Assembly: GCA_001643675.2 (NCBI GenBank)
Contig: LSRY02000004.1
Coordinates: 124,001-188,000 of the forward strand
DNA from: Monocercomonoides exilis
Taxonomy: Eukaryota > Preaxostyla > Oxymonadida > Polymastigidae
DNA: 64,000 bases
Direction of reading: 5' to 3'
Shown here piece by piece: positions 10,027-19,971 of the stretch. The stretch's first letter is position 1; each line of letters opens with the position of its first letter. The notes under the pieces were generated by a model that worked only from the letters and a program-made list of their open reading frames with translations, did not search any database and had not been told where the DNA came from. A program made the position numbers and the translations under genes.

Positions 10027-13000
10027 TTTTCTGGATGTTCTTCAGAAACTGGAAGAATTGGTTTCCGTCCATCGAAAGAGATATTCCTGGATTCGCTTTC
10101 TCTTGTGGCTTTGCTGTGGAAGTCTGCGGACTAACTTCACTTTCTACACTCTTTTGAGTGATGGGTGCAAGTTGTGGAGGAGCAGGCAGATCTTCAAAGT
10201 GAAGAAGATCCAACACACTTTTCATTTGGCTGTCTGGTTTGCTCTCTTCCTCTTCTGCTTCGCTCTCTTCGTCTCCGTCAACAAGCCCTGGCGGCAGTGT
10301 CGCTGGATGTGGGGGCACATTGTCAGCCTCATTGCCTCCCAAACTATCCTGATTACTGCTGCTACTGCTGTTGTTGTCTTCGTCCATCTCCTCATCGCTC
10401 TCTTCGTCGTCTTCCATCGCTGTCAGTCCAGGCGGAGGCGGAGGAAGAGAGTCAAATGTCACTTCCTGTGGCACACTCGAAAGGAGCGGTGGAGAAGACG
10501 GGAGAGGAGGAGAGGATGGCAGAGGAATGGAGAATGGCGTCTGCTCTGTTGGATGCGAGGAGAATGAGAGAGAAGGGTTGGTCGGAGGCGACAGAGGTGG
10601 TTGGAATCCCTTTGTTGGGTCAGGCAGAGTGTAAGTGTTCTCAAAAGTGGAAGGCAAAAAGGACGAAGGGAAGGGAATAGGCGAGTCGTATGGTGCTGTG
10701 CTTGATTTGTTAGGTGTCAAAGAGAACGAGGAAGACAAAGATGAAGATGAAGATGACGAAGAAGATGAAGAAGAATAAGAGTCGTCAGAAAGACTGGCTA
10801 AAGGCAGTGTTGAAGGGGTCGAAGGCATAGCAGAATTAGCAAATGAAGAGAAAGAAGCAAGAGCGTTCTGAGGAGGCGACGAAGGCATCGGAATGGAGTC
10901 GATGAGGTCGAAGCCGTCGCCAGCAAAGGAGGCAGCAAAGGAAGAATAAGAGAGATCGTCTGGGGGAGCGAGTGTGGGGTACTGCAGGACAGACGGGGGA
11001 GGAGAGGCAGAAGGGCCAGGCTGGATGAGGGGAAGGGGCACAGATGAGGAGAAAGATGAGGCGCCTTTCAAAACAGACGAGCTGTCGATCATCGACGAAG
11101 AAGTGAAGGAGAGGTCATCGTGGTCGAACATGTCGTCAAAGTCGACTGAATATCTGTGTCCAATCTGCTCGTCCAGCGTCTTCCCTTCCAAAAGAGAAGA
11201 CGTCCGCCGATCGGATAGAAGCGAATCGGATGTGGTGAGACTGAATTCACTGAGCTTGCTGAGCGACTCCAAGCTTTCTGGCTTCGTGTCTGTTTTTTCT
11301 CCTTCTTTTTCTTCTTTTTCCTTTTCATTCGGTTTCTTTTGATCTTTTTCTTCTTCCTTGTCTGCTTCTTTCTTCTCTTCTTTCTTCTCAACCACTGCTT
11401 TCTCTTCTGTCTTCTTCTCATTCTGCTTCTCTTCTTTAACCACTTTCTCCTCTTCCTTCTCCTCCACCTTTCCAATCATCTGATTCAGCTGCTGCTGGTT
11501 CCACCCGCCTGCCTTCATCATCTCCACCACACACGCACCCACTCCCTTGTCTGCCTCTATCACACGCACAATCTCTGTCTGCATAGTCTCCCTCATCTCG
11601 CTTATTCCACACACCGTGAATGAAAACATTCCTTGCCCTGCTCCACCGGCTGCTCCTTCTGCTCCTTCTCCTTTCCCTTCGCTGCTCTTCGCCTCAGCTG
11701 CAATCGACGACGCCAGGGCAAACAGACGCCGGATGAACGAGAACCACATTTTGGGTGAAGTGGTGGAGATGGTGAAACGAGGGGGTGTCTGGGCAGAGAG
11801 GAGAGAGGAGGAGCCATATGAAGAGGAGGAGGCAGTGGCAGAGGTGTACGACGTCACCACAGACATACCTGCCACAGACATCGCTGGATGGCGCTGTTTG
11901 GTTGGCACATTCGGAGAGGACAAGACGGCTGCAGAGGAGTCTTCCTCATGATGCTCATTGGATTCTTCTTTCTGTTCTGTTGTGGATGCATTATTCATTG
12001 TGGCATCGTCGGCAACTGCTGTTTGTGGAGGGATGGGATGATGAAGGAGCATCGTGTTGAGAATCCTTAATGTTATTCTGTGATAAGGAGACAATGCAAT
12101 AGAAGACGGAGAAGAGGAGCCAAAAGCAGAAGAAGAGGAAGAAGAGGAAGAAAAGAGGGAACTTGAAGATGATCCATTCAGAGAAGAGAACTGGGATGAA
12201 TATGACGAAGAGGAAGAAGAAGGATACAGAGAAGAGTAAGACGAAGATAAAGATGAAGATGAGGAAGAAGCAGAAGAAGATGTAGGCATCACAGAAATGC
12301 TGTCATCTGGGATGAACAGAGTGTTCACAATGCGATGCACTGCCTGGTTGAGGACAGGGCGTGATGTTGTCTGTGAGTGTACACAGAGTGTCAGCAGCAG
12401 GCCGATGACAGACAGCGCCTCGTTGAAGGAGAAGCAGAGCTCGAGATGAGTGCGGGGCATCAGAATATACGGCACGATAGACAGATGCGTCGGCGGCATC
12501 ACACCCAGCCTGGTGAAGAACGTCGTGTCTGTCAGAAACGAAAACTGCAGGTTTTGTTCGATCATTGCTCTGGCTGAATTGGAAGATGATGAAGCAGAAG
12601 CAGACTGCTGTGGAGGGTACAGAAGCTCAGCCAGATGGAGCCACATCTCCTTTGTGAGCACTTTTGCCAGCTCATTCTTCATTTCTGCATTCAGCTCCAT
12701 CACCATCTTGTCGACCATCGTGCTGAACAGCACAGAAAACGAGAAAGGAGGAAATGACTTGATGACTTCGAGCGTCGACTGCAGCAGATGTGCAGACGCT
12801 GCCTGCAGATCGCCAACGCTCTCCTTCGGCTGCCTCTTCAGCACAGTTGCTGCCGACGGGTTCAGTGAAGACGAGTGGGCAGCACCCTTTTTGGAGCCCT
12901 TTTTGCCTTTCTTCTTCGACCCAGCAGACGCCGACGAGGAAGCACTGGGGCTGTCATCCAGCAGCGATGGTGGCACACCAGGTGAAGGAGAAGGCGAAGG

Positions 13001-15139
13001 ATGCGATGCAGCCACTTCGAAGGGGAAGGGGTAGAACGCATCGTGCAGGCGGTGGAGCTCGGTGATGATGCAGCGGGTGGCGAAGATGATGGGCAGAGGT
13101 ATCAGCACAGACAGCATCTTGGCGAAGACTGCTCTTCCTTTGGCAGTGTGGACGATGCGTGCAAAGACAGCCTCTGAAAACGAGAGAGGAAAGCGGAAGT
13201 TGAACGGCGAGGACGACGGCGTTGGGGACGGAGTGGGCGACGAGGAAAGCGGAGGGCGGGGAGAAGGTTGCCTCGCATTGGGGGTGGCTTTGCCGGCAGA
13301 AAGAGAAGCAGCAAAAGAAGGCGAAGGCACTGGCGATCCATTTGAAGAGTCGTGTAGAGTAGGCGACAAGAAGAGCGAAGACATCGAGTCAGGCAGCTCC
13401 GCCGCTTCGTATCGCAGCTGGCGAATGGATGTAACCTTCAGCATGTTGACTAGAGCAGCCAGCGTCGATGGTGCCACGGCTGGTGCTGGCGAAGAAGAGG
13501 TCAGCGAAGAGGCAGATTCTGATCTGGAATAGCGGCTGTTCTCGTGCTCTCTTCCTGCTTCTGCCCTCATCCGCATTTCTCTCTCTTCGTTTTCGTCGCT
13601 CTCCTCGTCTTTGAGGTCTTCCTCGTCGAACTCGGGAATGGAGAAGAACTGCAGTGCCTGTCTTGCCCGCTTGTTTGCGTCGATCATCAATTGGAGCAGC
13701 ATCTTGTTGGAGTAGGGCAGATGGTGGCGCAGTGGCACAACTGATTCGATCTGCTGGATGCGCTGGATGTCTGAGATGTCCACAAGACAGTCGCAAATGC
13801 ACTCAATTGTAAGTGCTATCGGATACGGACCCATGGGCAGCGCAAACAGTGGTATTGCTGCTCCGATTGACGTCAAAGGAGAATGGTCCGAGGAAGATGA
13901 GGATTCAGAAGAAGCTGATGATGCAGGCGAAGATGAACTCTGGGAAGAAGGTGAGGCCAAGTCCAGCTTAAGTCTTGGGGCAGAGTCATAAAACTTGAAA
14001 GGAGCCACAATGTTTGTTATCTTTCCGTACCATGACATTGGTATGAACGGTTGCGGCTTCACAACAAACGAATGAGCTCCTGGGGGATGTATCATACGGT
14101 TTCCAGAAGACAATGACTGTGTAGTTCTTTGAGGGCGACCTTGGTTTGGAAGAGGAAGAAGTGGACCAGATCCAACTGTTGTTGAAGATGATGATTGTGT
14201 AGTTGATCCAGAAGCAGTTCGTTCAATTGAAGGCGAAGAAGATGGTGACGGAGAATGTGTAGTTGATAAATTATTCGTAGATGAAGTTGATGATAGTATC
14301 GGAGAAGGACTTTTTAATTCACCTTCATTCTCTTTGACCTGTTCACTGTTATTCTCATTAACATGTTGTTGTAAACTATCATTTGCATTTTCCTTCTTTT
14401 CTTCTGAATAATCAATTTTCTCTTCTTTAACCGTTTTTTCATTTAAGTTTGTCAATTTCTTCCATTTGAGCCAAAATGATGTTTCTTCTGGGAGCACATT
14501 CATTGTTGATATCCAGCCAGTAAGATATTCCCTTGACGATTCTCTCATCCCCACAGTTACATAATAGTAATTATCGGAATAAGTGACTATTCGTTGAAGA
14601 GTTCTCTGAAATATGCCATCAACGTCCCGCTGGTTCATTAATCTTCGTGGAAGAGAATATAAAAAATTGGGAGGCAAGGTTTTTGGGTCAATGTTTCCAT
14701 GAAATTTCTCATCTACTGTGCCTTTGACATTTTTCGTTTCTTTATGAAGGTTATCATCATCAAGTTCTTTTTTATTTGTACCCTCATTATGTGTCGTATT
14801 TTTTTGTAGTTTGTCTTCCTTTTGGATGTCTCGTTCAATTCCTTGTTGTTTCATAATATCTCTTGGATTTTCGGATGTTGTTTTGTCATCTTTCCTTTTC
14901 ATTTTTCGTTCTCGTGCAATTATAAGCGTGCGATTAAGCAAGGCTTGTCGAGGCGTTGTGGTCAAAGTTGTATGTGATAAAGTTTCCATTCGTCTCATCA
15001 ATTGAAGCATCTGGTCGTTCATAAGCATTTGAGAACGTTTATCAAATTCTTCATGATGTGTTGAAAAAGGATATTTCTTATTCTGTTTATTTGCATTTGC
15101 ATATGATGGATTATTTATAGGCGTGTTACGCCTCCACAT
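10022..15139 (-). CDS. PAT1: PAT1-like mRNA decapping/decay scaffold, 1705 residues, intronless
   Basis: A single open frame. Residues about 163-205 read SLPRRLMNQRDVDGIFQRT then SDNYYYV, matching the PAT1 motif (L-M-[NT]-Q-R-[ED]-K-[DE]-x-[VI]...D-x-Y-Y-Y). Further on, YGKITNIVAPFKFYDSAPRL resembles the L-G-K/R...A-P-R-x-L-x-D motif. TIECICDCLVDISDIQRI and KGRAVFAKMLSVLIPL fit the helices of the PAT1 C-terminal superhelix. In the family PAT1 bridges deadenylated mRNA, the Lsm1-7 ring and the decapping enzyme in P-bodies. Yeast and human proteins have about 770-800 residues. The excess here is poly-Ser, Ser/Pro and Glu/Lys low-complexity insertions between helices plus a long tail ending NQFFQFLKNIQKK. 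Base composition changes along the gene: the 5' 1 kb is AT-rich, the centre GC-rich. The ATG at 15139 is the first in frame and is preceded by an in-frame stop (TAG in ATTAGATG). Confidence 0.75.
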   Translation of the reverse strand: MWRRNTPINNPSYANANKQNKKYPFSTHHEEFDKRSQMLMNDQMLQLMRRMETLSHTTLTTTPRQALLNRTLIIARERKMKRKDDKTTSENPRDIMKQQGIERDIQKEDKLQKNTTHNEGTNKKELDDDNLHKETKNVKGTVDEKFHGNIDPKTLPPNFLYSLPRRLMNQRDVDGIFQRTLQRIVTYSDNYYYVTVGMRESSREYLTGWISTMNVLPEETSFWLKWKKLTNLNEKTVKEEKIDYSEEKKENANDSLQQHVNENNSEQVKENEGELKSPSPILSSTSSTNNLSTTHSPSPSSSPSIERTASGSTTQSSSSTTVGSGPLLPLPNQGRPQRTTQSLSSGNRMIHPPGAHSFVVKPQPFIPMSWYGKITNIVAPFKFYDSAPRLKLDLASPSSQSSSSPASSASSESSSSSDHSPLTSIGAAIPLFALPMGPYPIALTIECICDCLVDISDIQRIQQIESVVPLRHHLPYSNKMLLQLMIDANKRARQALQFFSIPEFDEEDLKDEESDENEEREMRMRAEAGREHENSRYSRSESASSLTSSSPAPAVAPSTLAALVNMLKVTSIRQLRYEAAELPDSMSSLFLSPTLHDSSNGSPVPSPSFAASLSAGKATPNARQPSPRPPLSSSPTPSPTPSSSPFNFRFPLSFSEAVFARIVHTAKGRAVFAKMLSVLIPLPIIFATRCIITELHRLHDAFYPFPFEVAASHPSPSPSPGVPPSLLDDSPSASSSASAGSKKKGKKGSKKGAAHSSSLNPSAATVLKRQPKESVGDLQAASAHLLQSTLEVIKSFPPFSFSVLFSTMVDKMVMELNAEMKNELAKVLTKEMWLHLAELLYPPQQSASASSSSNSARAMIEQNLQFSFLTDTTFFTRLGVMPPTHLSIVPYILMPRTHLELCFSFNEALSVIGLLLTLCVHSQTTSRPVLNQAVHRIVNTLFIPDDSISVMPTSSSASSSSSSLSSSYSSLYPSSSSSSYSSQFSSLNGSSSSSLFSSSSSSSSAFGSSSPSSIALSPYHRITLRILNTMLLHHPIPPQTAVADDATMNNASTTEQKEESNEHHEEDSSAAVLSSPNVPTKQRHPAMSVAGMSVVTSYTSATASSSSYGSSSLLSAQTPPRFTISTTSPKMWFSFIRRLFALASSIAAEAKSSEGKGEGAEGAAGGAGQGMFSFTVCGISEMRETMQTEIVRVIEADKGVGACVVEMMKAGGWNQQQLNQMIGKVEEKEEEKVVKEEKQNEKKTEEKAVVEKKEEKKEADKEEEKDQKKPNEKEKEEKEGEKTDTKPESLESLSKLSEFSLTTSDSLLSDRRTSSLLEGKTLDEQIGHRYSVDFDDMFDHDDLSFTSSSMIDSSSVLKGASSFSSSVPLPLIQPGPSASPPPSVLQYPTLAPPDDLSYSSFAASFAGDGFDLIDSIPMPSSPPQNALASFSSFANSAMPSTPSTLPLASLSDDSYSSSSSSSSSSSSLSSSFSLTPNKSSTAPYDSPIPFPSSFLPSTFENTYTLPDPTKGFQPPLSPPTNPSLSFSSHPTEQTPFSIPLPSSPPLPSSPPLLSSVPQEVTFDSLPPPPPGLTAMEDDEESDEEMDEDNNSSSSSNQDSLGGNEADNVPPHPATLPPGLVDGDEESEAEEEESKPDSQMKSVLDLLHFEDLPAPPQLAPITQKSVESEVSPQTSTAKPQEKANPGISLSMDGNQFFQFLKNIQKK

Positions 15140-15301
15140 CTAATTCTCGAGTATTGTTTATTGATCCAATTTGATCAAAATGATCGTTTCGATAATAATA
15201 ATGGATAAGAATAACTATCGTTCATTTTCAGACAAGCAATAATTCGTGCAAATGAGATTCAAAATGGATTAATTATTTAAAATGTTTTTTTTTTCATATT
15301 T

Positions 15302-15547
15302 GACATTTAAACTTGCCTTCAAATAAAGTGCTTTTTTTATCCAAACATTTTTTTTTTTTTGGCGTTTCTCACTAAAAAAAGACTGAAAATAGAAAAAGCG
15401 TATTGAACAAGGTTTGAATACGTATTTAATGTTCAGACTAAGAAAATTTTTTGTCAATTTTGGTTTTTGATGAAGATCTTGAGAATTTTTAATTTATTTT
15501 ATGATCATTTGTTTTGTCCATTTTGGACTATCTTTCTTCTTTTCTTT

Positions 15548-15591
<44 letters not shown>

Positions 15592-16124
15592 TTTGTTTGT
15601 TTGTTTGTTTTAAACAATAAGGCTATGAAAAAAATACAACGAAGTTTAATAATTGCAAATATTATTTATTTTTAATGGTGTGTGCATAAACCCGCACTTG
15701 TGCAAAAACCCGCACACTTGACATTTTCTTTCGAAATACACATCCACATTCATATATGTGAAAGCGTTTGGCATTTTGATGCAACCTGTAACTATTATTG
15801 TCCAATATCAAGTATTTCGACTGAAAAATCAAAAACAAAAAATATTGATCAAAAGATCAAAAAAGATCAAAATTTTTTGTTTTTGATTTTTCATTCGAAA
15901 TACTAAATATTGGACAAAAAAAAGTTATAGGTGGCATCAAAATGCCAAACGCTTTCACATATATGAATGTGGATGTGTATTTCGAAAGAAAATGTCAAGT
16001 GTGCGGGTTTTTGCACAAGTGCGGGTTTATGCACACACCATTAAAAATAAATAATATTTGCAATTATTAAACTTCGTTGTATTTTTTTCATAGCCTTATT
16101 GTTTAAAACAAACAAACAAACAAA

Positions 16125-16168
<44 letters not shown>

Positions 16169-16403
16169 AAAGAAAAGAAGAAAGATAGTCCAAAATGGAC
16201 AAAACAAATGATCATAAAATAAATTAAAAATTCTCAAGATCTTCATCAAAAACCAAAATTGACAAAAAATTTTCTTAGTCTGAACATTAAATACGTATTC
16301 AAACCTTGTTCAATACGCTTTTTCTATTTTCAGTCTTTTTTTAGTGAGAAACGCCAAAAAAAAAATGTTTGGACAAAAAAACCACCTTATTTGAAAAATG
16401 TCT
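15302..16403. repeat. Long inverted repeat IR1, arms about 540 bp, about 14-bp loop
   Basis: The left arm (about 15302-15850) is repeated in reverse complement as the right arm (about 15865-16403). Landmarks mirrored in order are GGCGTTTCTCACTAAAAAAA, a (TTTC)n/(GAAA)n microsatellite (15547-15590 and 16126-16170), a (TTTG)n/(AAAC)n run, ATTTTTAATGGTGTGTGCAT, GTGCGGGTTT elements and a final GTCCAATAT...GTATTTCGA segment. Arms differ at scattered positions (for example in the innermost 60 bp and at the outer ends), so this is an aged inverted duplication rather than a copying chimera. Both arms contain the same short open frame (start MTKNFLSLNIKYVF); I regard it as non-coding. The structure resembles a foldback element. 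No transposase gene and no clear target-site duplication were seen. Confidence 0.8.
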
Positions 16404-16475
16404 TTTTTCCATTGCTGCAATTTTGTTTCCAAAAAAACAAAAGTCAAAAAATAAGGAAAAAGTGGAATCAATTGA

Positions 16476-16885
16476 TATAGTTAGTGTTAATAATAGTGGA
16501 CTCTTTCAATAACTGTGGACAGTCGCATTATCTCAACAACTATTGATAGTTGCAATTTGACAATAAACCCAATTATTCCTTCAATAACCACAAACTTATC
16601 AGTCACACAAAAATGAAATAACTTGCTCCCAAGAATAAAGAAAGATTCATTTTTATTTTTCGGAGAAACTCGAAGAATCTTATTTCTCCTAGTTTCTCCG
16701 AAAATAAAAAATAATTATTATGTTATATAACTGTGTTGATTAAGTCATAAAAACAATTCACATCAGTTCATATTCATTGAAGGAATAATTGTGTTTATTG
16801 TCAAATTGCAACTATCAATAGTTGTTGAGATAATGCGACTGTCCACAGTTATTGAAAGTGTTCACTATTATTAATACTAACTATA
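16476..16885. repeat. Inverted repeat element IR2, 110-bp arms (MITE-like)
   Basis: Arms are 16476-16585 and 16776-16885. The outer ends are TATAGTTAGT...ACTAACTATA, and the arms share AACTGTGGACAGTCGCATTA and TTGCAATTTGACAATAAA. The 190-bp interior holds a smaller palindrome around TTTCGGAGAAAC...GTTTCTCCGAAAATA (about 16655-16705). Size and shape fit a non-autonomous miniature inverted-repeat element. The TA at each end is compatible with a TA target site, but this is not established. Confidence 0.7.
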
Positions 16886-17336
16886 CATATTTTGATCACA
16901 CTTATAAAATTTATATTTATAAAGTTTTTTTATTTTAGCAAGCTATGAATTGAAGCTTTTTAAGTGTTTAATGACTAATTGGGGGAAAATACGGACTTTC
17001 AAGCTTTTTATGCAAAAAGCGAGAAAAAATTGATTGACTCTTAACTTTGTTTAGCTTTCTCAAAATTCAAAAGAAATTTGATTTTCATATCCTGAAACAG
17101 CATCATTGAAATGAAAACATAAAGAATTGTGACATTTCACGAATGTCGAAAAATGGACTGATTTTTTGTTGTGTTTTTTGATCTCGAAAAGTCAATGAAA
17201 AGTGTATAATTTTTCTATGAAAATGTTTGAAGTGAAATATTTTCCCCCATATATTATTAAAAATAAAACAAATCAATTATCTTGTTTTTCATATAATTAA
17301 ACATGAACCAGGCTTTGCTTTAATGTGAATAATGTC
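16886..17336. other. AT-rich intergenic stretch
   Basis: Separates IR2 from the small basic gene on the minus strand. No coding frame, tRNA or further repeat was seen. It contains the 3' flank of the minus-strand gene. Confidence 0.4.
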
Positions 17337-17552
17337 TTACACTTTTTGTTCCTTTTCGCTCACTACTGCTGCAGGTCTGTCAATTTTTCCAACCAGCCTT
17401 CCTTTTCTCAGTGCTCTAACTGCATTTTTTACACCTGTACGGCTGAATTCCTTAGAATCGATAGTATTTGTTGTGCGAACAACTCCGTCAACAACGATGA
17501 GATTCATTCGCTCCAACAAACTGTTGTATTTCCTAAACTTGCGATTAGACAT
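17337..17552 (-). CDS. Small basic protein, possible ribosomal protein eS25 relative
   Basis: From the ATG at 17552 it encodes 71 residues ending in TAA. The same frame stays open about 50 bp further upstream without an ATG, so an upstream exon could add an N terminus. The sequence is strongly basic (SNRKFRKYNSLLERM at the start). A helical stretch RTGVKNAVRALRKGRLVGKI resembles the winged-helix part of eS25 (pattern S-L-A-R-x-A-L-x-x-L-x-x-x-G-x-I). eS25 sits in the 40S head and is usually 105-125 residues, so the match is partial and weak. It differs from its AT-rich surroundings in having balanced codon use, which supports a real gene. Confidence 0.4.
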   Translation of the reverse strand: MSNRKFRKYNSLLERMNLIVVDGVVRTTNTIDSKEFSRTGVKNAVRALRKGRLVGKIDRPAAVVSEKEQKV

Positions 17553-18767
17553 TGCACGCTGAAGTTTTTTTGTCCTTCTCAAATTTCTGTTTCTGAAGCT
17601 ATTTTCATTTTTTTAAATTATATTTTTAGATCATAATAATTTTTTTTTATTTTTTATTGAAATGAAATGAAAAAAATAAATAAATAAATAACATTTTTAA
17701 CAAACAAAAGGTATTATGCCCCATATTACCATCCAATTCCATACAGAAAGTCAAGGAAGGGGCTAAACTCCCCCATCTCCCCTTATGCGAAATTTGGTTT
17801 GTTTCAAAATGTATTTATTTTAATCAATTGTATTCATATATTTCCGAAAAATTCATTTAAAATAAGAAATTGTGGGAAAAGATAGTGATAAAACATAAAA
17901 AGTCTTAATTAAAAAAGGTCAAAATATAATCATAACACGATATTTATTCTGTGTGTGCAAAATATTCTGATTTACAAAATTTTGCAAAAGAATTATCAAA
18001 AAAAAAATTTCAAGCTTTCAAATTATTGTCTTTCAAATGCATATTGTAACAAAAAAATAGAGTAGTTTTTTTGTGATAATAATTAAAACATAAAATAAAT
18101 TTTAAGTTCAAACGATATTTTTTCTATTCGAAATTTTTGATAAGAAAAATATGAATTCAAAAATAATCTCCCAAATATATATTAAATGTGATTTTCCATA
18201 ATTAATTAAACACATTTGGCGTAGTATTTGTGGTTTTCTGTTGTGCATGGTTTTTTTTAAATACGATGAATTATGAAATTATTGAAAGAGTGATCAATTT
18301 CTTGAAATGTCTCAATACAGTTGTGCTTTTAGGTTTTTCGTTAATAATTGATAATTAATAAAACAATTTGTTACAAACAATCATTTGAAAAGAATTATGA
18401 TAAAGATTTATTAATAAAAATGATTTCAAGATGATTTTTTTGATTGAAATATTTCGAAAATAAATAATATTTTGGAATTATGAAAAAAAAGATGTTAATA
18501 ATTTTTTGTTTTTTTGTTCAATTTTTCCAACTCTTTTGCATTTTTGTTCATCATCTGACTCACAATAATGTGAAAAATATCAATAAAAAACAAAAATTCA
18601 GTGACCACAATAAGATATAATTAGACATGTGCGATTATTATTGAAATCAAATTTTTTCATTCGAAAATTTCTTTTCGAAAATTTCGCTTTAATGTCAACA
18701 AAAGAACACTGTAAAATGAAATGGCTTGTTGAAGAAATCACCATCTTTATTTAAGTGAAAACATTTA
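17553..18767. other. AT-rich gene-poor stretch
   Basis: Mostly A/T runs. A less AT-rich patch at about 17705-17800 contains AAGGGGCTAAACTCCCCC, a short hairpin-capable run. It does not fold as a tRNA, and I have no function for it. The part next to 17600 should hold the promoter or first exon of the small basic gene. Confidence 0.4.
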
Positions 18768-19172
18768 TTATTCATACAGTTATTACAGATATCGCACAAA
18801 ATACCGGACAAGATCGTTTTCTCAATAACCACTCTAAGAGAAAATCTGATAATATTCCACTAAATATATCGAAACAATGCTAACACATTTAGCATATCAG
18901 ACTTTCATTTCCGTGCAGACTGAATATATAAAAAATAATTTTTAAAATCTTGGAGAAATTCAATATCCTATTTCTCCGAAATATCAAATAATAATTTTTA
19001 TCGAGCACAAACGAGGAAGTCATGAAAGTCTCGTGTATCATATGAGTTAGTTTTGTTTCGATATATTTAGTGGAATATTATCAGATTTTCTCTTAGAGTG
19101 GTTATTGAGAAAACGATCTTGTCCGGTATTTTGTGCGATGTCCGGTATTTTATGCGATATCTGTATGAATAA
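18768..19172. repeat. Inverted repeat element IR3, arms about 140-150 bp
   Basis: The left arm (18768-18906) and right arm (19024-19172) share TTATTCATACAG, GATATCGCA, ATACCGGACAAGATCG, a long segment centred on CCACTCTAAGAGAAAATCTG, and TCCACTAAATATATCGAAAC. The right arm carries an extra tandem copy of the GCGATGTCCGGTATTTT segment (about 19135-19156) that the left arm lacks. The interior contains TTGGAGAAATTC...TATTTCTCCGAAATA, similar to the inner palindrome of IR2, which hints at a common family. It is MITE-like, with no coding capacity. Confidence 0.7.
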
Positions 19173-19902
19173 AGCATTAAAATACAAAAATTTTTTCTGA
19201 AAACAACCTTCCAGAAAACCAACACACAGAAAAAAGTTATAATTTCAAAAAAAATCACGCACATAATTCAAATTCAAAATTTTTTATAAGCTTATAAAGA
19301 GTATTGAAAACAAAAAAATTTTTCTCATCCTTTCTTTGCACAAATTTTTATTGTGATAAAAATTTATTTTCAAAACGAAAAAACGGAAATAATAAAAAAT
19401 AGTTCATCTCAACATGCAGTTTAAACATTGTCAGTTCAAAATATAAAAATTTGGTACACATAGAAGCAGATAGAACATTATGTGAAAATGTCAGTGATTT
19501 TCTTTTTTTTTTTTTAAAAATAGTAATTTAAAATGTATTTATTAATTTGTTTATTTATATTTTTTTTAAATTGAAATAAGATATTCTGTTTATAATATTC
19601 TCATTTTGAAAAAAATTATTGTTCAAAAGAACATCCGAACAAATCAAAAACAAAAACAAAAACAAAAACAAAAAAAAAAACAAAACAAAAAATAAAAATA
19701 AAAAATAAAAAACAAGAGCGTATTTTTTTGCAAATAAATATAATTATTCGTTTAAAAGCAACAAATGAGCATAAATTTCATCACAAAAAATATGTATTTC
19801 GTTTTTTGAAATTGAGTGAAATGAATTTGCATATATAATTACTATTTAAAAATTTGATCATTATCTATTTTAATTATTGCCTAACAGCTTAAAGGCAAGC
19901 TA
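19173..19902. promoter_or_regulatory. Upstream region of the giant gene
   Basis: AT-rich with no coding signal. It holds a (CAAAAA)n simple repeat (19644-19712). An in-frame TAA occurs just before the start codon (in GCCTAACAG near 19882), which fixes the ATG at 19903 as the first possible start of the open frame. CTAACAG itself could be the 3' end of a 5' UTR intron; this is untested. Confidence 0.4.
19644..19712. repeat. CAAAAA/TAAAAA simple repeat
   Basis: Run of CAAAAA units degrading into poly-A and TAAAAA units, seen directly. It lies about 190 bp upstream of the giant gene's start. Confidence 0.8.
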
Positions 19903-19971
19903 ATGAAATTCTACATTCACATTTTTGTATTGTTGAACTTTATATTCATATCGTTTACAAACATCTCAGCT
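19903..19971 (+). other. Signal peptide of the giant protein
   Basis: A 23-residue N terminus: Lys at position 3, an uninterrupted hydrophobic/aromatic core (IHIFVLLNFIFISF), then a polar NISA ending with small residues at -1 and -3, a classic cleavage pattern. It places the protein in the secretory pathway. Confidence 0.75.

Noticed and set aside
15302-16403. IR1 as an amplification chimera
   Set aside because: The arms differ by several substitutions and small indels, which a copying artefact would not show. Raw reads would still be the decisive test.
15269-16480. Mirrored short frames in the two arms of IR1 as a transposon protein
   Set aside because: Very AT-rich, aromatic/lysine composition typical of chance frames. 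They exist twice only because the arms are inverted copies.
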